In this document: positions 57,146-64,000 of the stretch, piece by piece | How the letters are laid out: the number at the start of each line of letters is the position of its first letter | Position numbering within the stretch: position 1 is the stretch's first letter | Origin: Planoprotostelium fungivorum | Taxonomy: Eukaryota > Evosea > Variosea > Cavosteliida > Cavosteliaceae | NCBI GenBank assembly: GCA_003024175.1 | Contig: MDYQ01000025.1 | Location: 62,001-126,000 of the forward strand | Reading direction: 5' to 3' | Length of the DNA stretch: 64,000 nt | Position numbers and translations under genes: made by a program | The notes under the pieces: generated by a model | What the model saw: the letters and a program-made list of their open reading frames with translations, nothing else | Told to the model about the DNA's origin: nothing | Database searches by the model: none

Positions 57146-59472
57146 ATGTATAAGTTGGCTCTGTTCGTCATCTCCGCCCTCTGTCTGGCCGCCCATGGTG
57201 TGTTCTCCTTCAGCTTCTCGCTTGTCTTCTCTAACACCCTACAGTATCCGCCGATTGTATTCAGATCCCTAGCAATCAGGCCGCGACCATCAACAGCACT
57301 GCCGATATCACCAAATTCAGCGATTGTATCAATCTTCCCGGTCTCATCATCGGTTCCGGAGACATAAGTGGAGGAGTCTCTCTGCCCAATCTGGTCAGCA
57401 TCAACTACACGGCTCCAGGTGCCCAGACTGGTTTTGGACTCACCATTGCCAACTCTCAGGCGACCTTCGTCTCCCTGCCGGCCCTTCGATACATCCAAGC
57501 CACCCAGCTGCGTGTGACCAACAACCTCAACTTGGCCTCCTTGTCCCTTCCCCTGAGCATCACCACTCAGAGCTCGACCGGTCTTGCCGTGGTCTTTGCC
57601 AATAACCCCGTCCTGTCCGACACCGTCCTCGGTCTGACCTCCACCAACAATGGAGATCTCACTATCGGTGGAAGAACTTTGGCTGGTGCCGCTCTGGCTG
57701 CCAGCGGAACCGTCAACTTCCCCTACCTCCAGTCCGTCGCTACGTTGACTGTTTCCTTCGTGACCAACCTCACCACCGTCAACCTCCCTGCCCTGTCCAC
57801 TCTGCAGTCTCTCTACCTCCAGAACACTTCCGTAGTTAACTTCAACGCTCCCAACGCGCTCACTGTCAGCGCCAACTTGGTCGTGCAGACGAACCCCAAC
57901 CTGGTCAACTTCACCTCGGACTTCCAGCAGGCTACCTTCTTCACCTTCTCCAACAACGGTGCTGCCGGTGGTGGTGCCATCACTCTCACTGCCAACAAGT
58001 TGGCCTCTCTCCAGACCTTCACCGTGGAGAACAACCCCACTCTGACCTCTCTGTCCCTGGCCAGCCTGCAGTACATCGGTCAGTCTTTCTCCGTCTCGAA
58101 CAACCCCGAACTGCAGACATTCAACCACCCTCTGTCCACCTACTGTGCCAGCAACTACCAGTTCAACAACAACGGTGCTGCCGCCACACGTGTCAACGCT
58201 ACCATCGGAATCCAGATCACTCAGGGAACCGTCTTCCTTCAGAACAACTTCTTCACGCAGGCTGTACTCAACCAGCTGAGCAGCATTGGATCTACCTCCA
58301 TCAGCAGCAACTCCTTCTCCGTGGGATTCGTCTCTCAGGCCACCTACAACGTCACCGGTCAGTTCTTGTTCACCGACAACACTGGATTACAGACCGCTGA
58401 CTTCTCTGGTCTCAACTACATCGGCTCTCTCATCTTCCAGCGCAACAACGGTGCCGGATCTATCCTCTTCACCCGCCTTCAAGTCGTCACTGGTGCCACC
58501 ACGAACGTCATCAGCGACAACACTGGTTTCACTTCCATCACCTTCGGTTCCCTCAACTCTCTCGGCTTCTACTCTGGTGGTGCCGTTCAGGGATACTACA
58601 CCAACGTCACCTCCAACATCGGAGACTTCCAGATCATCAACAACAACGACCTCACCTCCATCGTCACCTCCGGAAGCTCTCGATGGGTCGCCACCAGCTT
58701 GCAGATCCTGAACAACGCCAACTTGAAGACCATCAGCCTCGGTGGACTCGTCCAAGCTGGTCTCCTCCGCCTCGATCAGACCTCCGTCAGCAACATCAGC
58801 TTACCCAACCTCAGCTGTGTCGGTAACTTGGACATCCCCAACACCAACACTGGTGCCGGCGGCGTCGTCATCAGCGCCCCCAGCCTCAGCCTCTTCTACA
58901 TCCTCGGTCAGAATGCTCAGCAGACCAACACTGCCTGCACAGAATCCCTTGGTACCTTTGGCTCTCAGGCTTGCCTCAACTTCTGCTACACTTGCAGTTC
59001 CGGAACCGCCCAATGCGGATCTTTATCTCGCCCTCCCTCTGGACTGAGCAACTTGTGTCTGTCACCCAACACCACCGGTACTACCACTACCTTCCCCGGC
59101 AGCTGCACTGCCAAGACTGCTGTTGCCGACTTTTCCAGCAACCAGGCTACCCCTGTGGCCTACACCAGCACTGGAATCTACAACGCTCCCACTCCCATCA
59201 GCTCTACGGGAGGAAACGGAAATGTCCCCACGGTTGTGGATACCCCCACTGGAACCGTCGTTGTCACCTCCGGCGTCACCACCACCACCACTGGTAACCC
59301 CACCAACGGAAATGGCAACACCAACACTGTCATCACCACCCCCACGGGAACCATCACAGTCAGCAGTGGCAGCCCCACCGCCTCTGGCACCAACAACGGC
59401 TCAAGCAGCAGCGCAAGCATCGTCCAGATCTCCATGGCTTTGATCGCTCTCATCGGTGCCGCTATGCTCTAA
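57146..59472 (+). CDS. GPI-type surface glycoprotein with LRR/L-domain-like repeats
   Basis: Exon 1 (57146-57197) gives a signal peptide, MYKLALFVISALCLAAHG; exon 2 runs 57245-59472, for 759 residues. The body has repeating units of about 20-25 residues with the pattern LxxLxxLxxxxNxxLxxxx, for example LTVSFVTNLTTVNLPALSTL and LQTFTVENNPTLTSLSLASL, like receptor L-domains and Ecm33/Sps2-type surface proteins. Many NxT/S sites suggest glycosylation. A Cys-rich block follows (CLNFCYTCSSGTAQCG), then a Thr/Gly/Asn-rich stalk. The end, ASIVQISMALIALIGAAML after a Gly/Ser stretch, fits a GPI-attachment signal. Codon use is as biased as in EF2, so it is probably abundant. No exact orthologue is recognised. 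Confidence 0.75.
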
Positions 59473-59549
59473 TTGTTCATGTAATGAAGGAAAACAAGTG
59501 AATCGACTCTTCTTTCATGATTTGTATCGCGGATGAATTCGAACTTGAC

Positions 59550-61098
59550 TTAATTTATCTTATCACACGAGAAGTGGACGACGTTGAATGTTGTGTTCAT
59601 CATGGACCTTCGATTGATCGTATAATTGGCGTTCATCAGAGTTTCACCCTGTTGCGATCGATCAACGTAGAGATCGCACGGCGTCCTCACCCTGAGCTGA
59701 AAAGGGAAGGAGAGGATGACATCGCGCAGTTGCTGGTACGACAACTCGATGGTGATCTCACCCATATCCGCATAGTGATACAACAGAGGCCCTTCAGAGA
59801 TTACCCACACCATCTCATTCCCTCACCTAGATTGATCCAGGTCCCACCCACTCTGAGGATGTCGTAGATCACTTGAATGTATTCGATGATGTTCTTGGCC
59901 GTGTCGATGAAGAAGCAAGTCACCACACAGTCCCACTCTCCTTGTTCCATTCTATCACTCGCTCACATCCTTCAACTCACCCTTCTGATGCTGATAGGTC
60001 TCTACGAATTCCCCAGCGGACATGGAAAAGTTCCCTCCCGTGGTCAAGATCTTACTCGGGACCACATCAGGGATCTAATCATCAATCAATCGACGATGAA
60101 TGAGATGATTGTGAACGTAGATCTATCGAGAGAAGGAAGTACCCTGATAGGTCTGGTCTGATCATCGTCGTTGATCACATTGGAAGCTTGATGAATGAAT
60201 GGAAACAGTTCGTACTGTCCCTCTTCTTGGCTCGTGTTCAATATAAAATTGGAGGCGATGAGCATAAAGTAGGAGAATTCGTTACCCTCACAGGAATAAC
60301 CTCGGGGGCGATGAGAGGATCATTCCTACAACAGATCGACGCTCACCTTTCGAGACGATGTCGAAGGCCAGTCGTCCTAAACCAGAGCCGGGAACTAATA
60401 TCCGCACAGATGACCTTGATGCATCAGCACAGAGGACACATGATCATCATCACTTGTCACTCCTCGATCCATACAGGCGCTCGATCTCCTGGAGGATCGG
60501 AGTGTGGCATTGCACCCTCTCTGGTTCTCCCTGTCACTCTTCAGCTCGTCCTCTCTGCTTCTTCGCTCTACCTCCACGCTCCACTCTCTGTTACATTCAG
60601 AAGAGCATCACACTGTGGTCCCACCTCGAAAACTGTCTCAGTGTGCTCTTCACCTTGTCCATGTCTCGTTCCAGTGGTATCTCCCTGTTTCCTTTCCCTC
60701 CAAATTGCGCTGCCTGATTGTATGTCAATTAGTAGGGAAAGAATACCTACCATGCTCTGATTCTGGAAGAGGTCCGTCCCTCTAACAAGATTACGGATGA
60801 ACTGGTTGTTATCCTTGGCCCTCTGCCTCAACGTACTGAGCTTCGCTTTCATGGTGTCACCTATCAACTTCTACGTTCGGTTTCAGTTGCGACAGCGAAA
60901 GGATGCTGCTAACCTGATGAGACTCGGGTAACTTCAGGAACGAGATCTCCAAAGTATCGATCCATCTGGAGGTATGTCTGTTGGTTCATTTGAGTCGAGC
61001 GTCCAGATCAGAAGAACTTACTGGTCGTAATGGCAAAAGGCTGCCACGACATCTCTAAAATGTTTCATCTCTTCCTCATTTTGATCGTTGTCCTCCAT
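59550..61098 (-). CDS. CARNMT1: carnosine N-methyltransferase (N2227-like)
   Basis: A SAM-dependent methyltransferase of the N2227 family; the vertebrate member turns carnosine into anserine and the wider family acts on His-containing peptides. Spliced blocks are [32 protein letters not shown], then [20 protein letters not shown], the SAM motif [16 protein letters not shown], and [15 protein letters not shown] with [44 protein letters not shown] and [17 protein letters not shown] follow, ending with [20 protein letters not shown]. The order matches the human protein. Several exons are small and some boundaries are uncertain. It is divergent from the next gene, with 126 bp between start codons. 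Confidence 0.87.
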
Positions 61099-61224
61099 TG
61101 TTGTGTGATGCTATCAGATGGTGTGATGCATCATCACATCAGGGTGGTGGAGATCTTTTCCGAGAATTTTTCTCCGAGAAAGAAAAATGCTGAGAGTCCT
61201 GACACAACAAGAACATCGATCGAC

Positions 61225-62731
61225 ATGGGACCTACTGAAAAGGATGTATTGGTTGATTGGCTGAACTGGTTGGCTCACCTACCTCCAAAATTTAAGATGG
61301 TTTTAGCTACAGTAGGAGCGGTCATTGTTGTCTCACTCCTTCTTCTGTTTGGTGAGTCCCATCAACTAGGATGACCGATTCAAACCATTTTAGAACTATT
61401 TCGCCTCAAATTGAAGGCCGATGGTAACAAGAGAAAAGCCGTTGTGCCCAACGGCAGCAACGGGCTGACAAAAGAATGGTATGTAGTTATCTTTCGAGGT
61501 TCTTAACCATCATAGGACGAAAGGTGCATTAGAGAAGATCAGCGCTCACAGTTGTCCGATATTCGACGGCATCGAAAGAGCGCAGAGTGAGAGGAGAAAG
61601 GGAATGAAGACTGACGTGGGTAGACCCAATGCCCTGGGGAAGTGTGTTGGATGCAGGGACCGGGTCACACTCTCTGGAATGGATCTTATCCATTGAGACG
61701 AACCGATGGGTGGCCATCACGGGAGACAGAAAGAGACAAACGGAGCTGGAGAGAGAGTACGCCTCGAAGTTTCGGGAGCAGGTGAGGGGAATCACGTGCT
61801 ACTATTGACCGTTCAGGATGTCCTCACCACGGGGAACTGGAGGGATCCAGAGTTTCTGAAGGGACAGGTGAGGAAGAGGAGTGTCATGGATGACAGAGAA
61901 AGGTGTTCGACGTTGTACTGGCTGATTACTTGTTGGGGTCAGTGGATGCGTACGCACCGTTCTTTCAGGATCGTCTGTTTGACAGATTGCATCCCCACGT
62001 GGGGAGGAGATTGTACATCACCGGTGCCGAGCCTCTCCCTGATCACACGCAGGATCCTCACGGTGAGTCGATGTGTACGTCTCAGCTGACGATATCAGGG
62101 AAGATCATTGTGGAGATACACAAAACGAGGGATGCCTGCATCTTGTTGGCCGGTGAACGACCTTATCGAGAATATCCCTTGGTGAGTGTTTCGATCCTCT
62201 GCTTCTATCGCCCCTCTGGGGTCAGATCCATTACAGTCCTACGTTTCGTGTACTCATGTGTTCAGGATTGGGTGTTGAGGCACGTGAAGCACAAGTTCAG
62301 AGTGACCCATGTCTCTTTCTTCGAGACATCTCACACGCGAGGTTCGACGATTTCCGTTGATCACTCATCAACTCGTGAGCAGGGTTCGTCGAGACGCAAA
62401 TCAGTGTGGCGGAGAGTAAATTGCACAAGATCAAAGATCAGAGCCTAAGGAAGACGATGAAGGGTCATTTGAATGAGCTGAGGTGGAGAGTGAGAAAGAT
62501 GACCTGGCCAGCCGAATTCTCACACGACTACGTGGTGTGCTTGGAGCCGGTGAGAGAGAGAGGGAAGAGAAGAGGATGACAGGGTAGGTGGAATCCTTGG
62601 AGGAAGAGGCAGAGGAGCCCAAGGTTCCTGAGGGATATCGCTCAGAGGTGCAAGAGCAGAGACAAGTGTACCCCAGAGATGAGCACAGCAGCGACAGCGA
62701 GACATCTGACGAGGAAAAGAAGGACAAGTGA
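61225..62731 (+). CDS. membrane-anchored class I methyltransferase, unassigned
   Basis: An N-terminal membrane helix (MVLATVGAVIVVSLLLLF) follows MGPTEKDVLVDWLNWLAHLP. A basic linker leads to a Rossmann-type methyltransferase: WGSVLDAGTGSHSLEWILSI with the glycine-rich SAM motif, TNRWVAITGDRKRQTELERE with an acidic second-strand end, then FDVVLADYLLGSVDAYAPFF and RLYITGAEPLPDHTQ. IVEIHKTRDACILLAGERPY and WVLRHVKHKFRVTHVSFFET continue the fold. The tail after MTWPAEFSHDYVVCLEP is acidic and charged and ends SDEEKKDK. I do not know the substrate. The frame is open upstream, so an earlier ATG is possible. An AATAAA hexamer lies at 62741-62746. Confidence 0.72.
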
Positions 62732-62759
62732 AGAGAGTGGAATAAAGAATGTTTATCGG

Positions 62760-64000
62760 TTACTTTCCACGGTTGGCTACCTTCTGAACGGCACGGAGAA
62801 TATTGTCAGGGTGGATCATGGCAACGTCTTCCAGTACTTTCGTGTAGGGCATGGGGACATCACAGCCCGCAACTCTCTCTACTGGTGCATCCATATAGTC
62901 GAAGGCATCTGCGGGAGTCAGAGATGGAGTGAATGGATGATCTATGGTGAACAATAGAACAACGTCATGTTATGGATGTCAAGAGAGAAGAGATGACTCA
63001 CGCTCGTTGATCTGAGCGATGATCTCAGCACCGACACCGTGCTGAGGCCAACCCTCCTCGACAGTGACGGCTCTTCCGGTCTTTCTGACGGAGGTGATGA
63101 TGGTGTTCACATCCAGGGGGCGTATGCTGCGGAGGTTGATGACCTCAACGTCGATGCCCTGGGAGGAGAGAGTCTCTGCGACCTTGAGGCAGTTTCCCAC
63201 TTGTCTGCCGTAGGAGATCAAAGTCACGTCTCCTCCTTCCCTCTCAATCTTTGCGACACCGATGGGTATTGTGAAATCGGCATCCTGGGCCTCAGGGGAT
63301 AGAGCGTACGTCTCGTTGTATCCGAGCTCGCTCTCCAGTACACACACTGGGTTGTCATCACGAATTGCTGCCTTCAGCAGACCCTTGGCATCGTCACAAT
63401 TCCACGGCACTACCACCTAACCCTCTCAGTCGCCTCCTCTCGGTGCATCCGTTCACCTTCAGGCCTGGCACTGAGGCCAACCAAGCGGCAAAATCCTGGG
63501 AGTGCTGAGCTCCCACAGAGGTTGGTGGTCCGTTGGGTCCTCTGAAGACAATAGGAACGTTGATTTTTCCTCCAGACATGTATCTGAGCTTCGCAGCAGA
63601 ATTGACGATATGGTCGATTCCCTGTGTATGTATTCAGTATGAAGGTCTTAGGGACGAGCAGACCTGCATGGCAAAGTTGAACGTCATGAATTCGATGACA
63701 GGGCGAGTTCCCGCTAGGGCCGCACCCACACCTAGACCAGTGAAACCCATCTCTGTGATGGGCGTATCGATGATGCGCTTGTCTCCATACTTGTCATAGA
63801 GTCCTTTGCTGACCTATGGCGAGGTGAGAGCGCTTCTTTTTATATTTCTACCTTGTAAGCTCCATTGTATCTAGCCACCTCCTCGCCCATCACGAAGACG
63901 GAGGGATCTCTGGCAAGCTCCTCATCGAGTGCTTGATTAAGAGCCTCTCTCACTGTAATGTTGACCTCCTTGGTCTCTGTGGCTGCACCCCTAAATGGCT
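62760..64000 (-). CDS. PDHB: pyruvate dehydrogenase E1 beta subunit, 5' end outside window
   Basis: The thiamine-enzyme beta chain of the mitochondrial pyruvate dehydrogenase complex. From the window edge inward it reads [36 protein letters not shown], then [20 protein letters not shown] and [34 protein letters not shown] with [20 protein letters not shown] follows, then [20 protein letters not shown] and [14 protein letters not shown]. It ends [17 protein letters not shown] and [20 protein letters not shown]. All match the family closely. Four introns are seen. The start codon and presequence lie beyond 64,000. Confidence 0.96.

Noticed and set aside
57079-58128. Minus-strand open frame of 349 codons opposite the GPI-type protein
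   Set aside because: Same cause as for EF2: biased codons on the plus strand. The predicted product is repetitive and shows no family.
1-64000. Retrotransposons, viral copies, DNA transposons
   Set aside because: No reverse transcriptase, integrase, transposase, capsid or terminal repeats could be recognised in any frame.

Overview
This window is nuclear DNA from a free-living unicellular eukaryote. Almost every gene is cut by many very short introns, mostly about 40-60 nt with GTGAG/GTAAG donors and CAG/TAG acceptors. Intergenic gaps are also short. No bacterial operon signals, prophage, transposon or CRISPR array was seen. A full-length HYDIN gene implies a cell that builds a motile flagellum with a central pair. 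The mix of a thaumatin-domain secreted protein, an Asn-rich parallel beta-helix surface protein, a large FtsX-like permease and a GPI-type surface protein fits an amoeboflagellate, for example a flagellate protosteloid amoebozoan. That taxonomic guess is inference only. Gene coordinates run from start codon to stop codon with introns included; exon joins were made by eye.

Layout. 1-222: window edge. 223-2113 (-): PPIL4 spliceosomal cyclophilin. 2254-18202 (+): HYDIN, one quarter of the window. 18397-20212 (+): MBD4-type DNA glycosylase with a long Lys/Glu tail. 20342-21745 (+): inositol-trisphosphate 5/6-kinase. 21952-25789 (+): FtsX-like multi-pass permease. 25868-27405 (+): WD40 protein. 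27495-28753 (+): LUC7-like U1 snRNP protein. 28888-28960 (+): tRNA-Phe. 29154-29395 (+): a tiny zinc-ribbon protein. 29770-33266 (-): secreted beta-helix protein. 34118-34550 (-): ENY2. 34894-35600 (+): membrane protein. 35708-36110 (-): MED9. 36204-37745 (+): GT8 glycosyltransferase with membrane tail. 38163-39461 (-): SH3 protein. 39619-41496 (+): SET-domain methyltransferase. 41688-42158 (-): disordered orphan. 43189-44038 (+): thaumatin-like protein. 44304-45757 (+): SIRT6-type sirtuin. 45768-48780 (-): COG2. 49228-50101 (-): pyridoxamine-phosphate-oxidase-like protein. 50832-53540 (+): EF2. 53836-55105 (-): CAMK-type kinase. 55625-57008 (-): SAICAR synthetase. 57146-59472 (+): GPI-type surface protein. 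59550-61098 (-): carnosine N-methyltransferase. 61225-62731 (+): membrane-anchored methyltransferase. 62760-64000 (-): PDH E1 beta, cut by the window edge.

Functionally this is an ordinary, dense housekeeping region: splicing (PPIL4, LUC7L), transcription and chromatin (ENY2, MED9, SIRT6, SET), DNA repair (MBD4-like, possibly SIRT6), Golgi trafficking (COG2), translation (EF2, tRNA-Phe), purine synthesis and pyruvate oxidation, set around one giant axonemal gene and several surface proteins. Gene ends are packed tightly: stop codons of convergent genes lie 10 and 28 bp apart, and three stop codons sit inside an AATAAA polyadenylation hexamer. I did not find a clear, coherent undescribed system. 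The most unusual items are the glycosylase with its lysine/glutamate tail, a run of three adjacent inverted repeats upstream of the beta-helix gene, paired E-boxes one helical turn apart upstream of EF2, a kinase whose DFG glycine is replaced across an intron, and a 46-65 residue zinc-ribbon protein.
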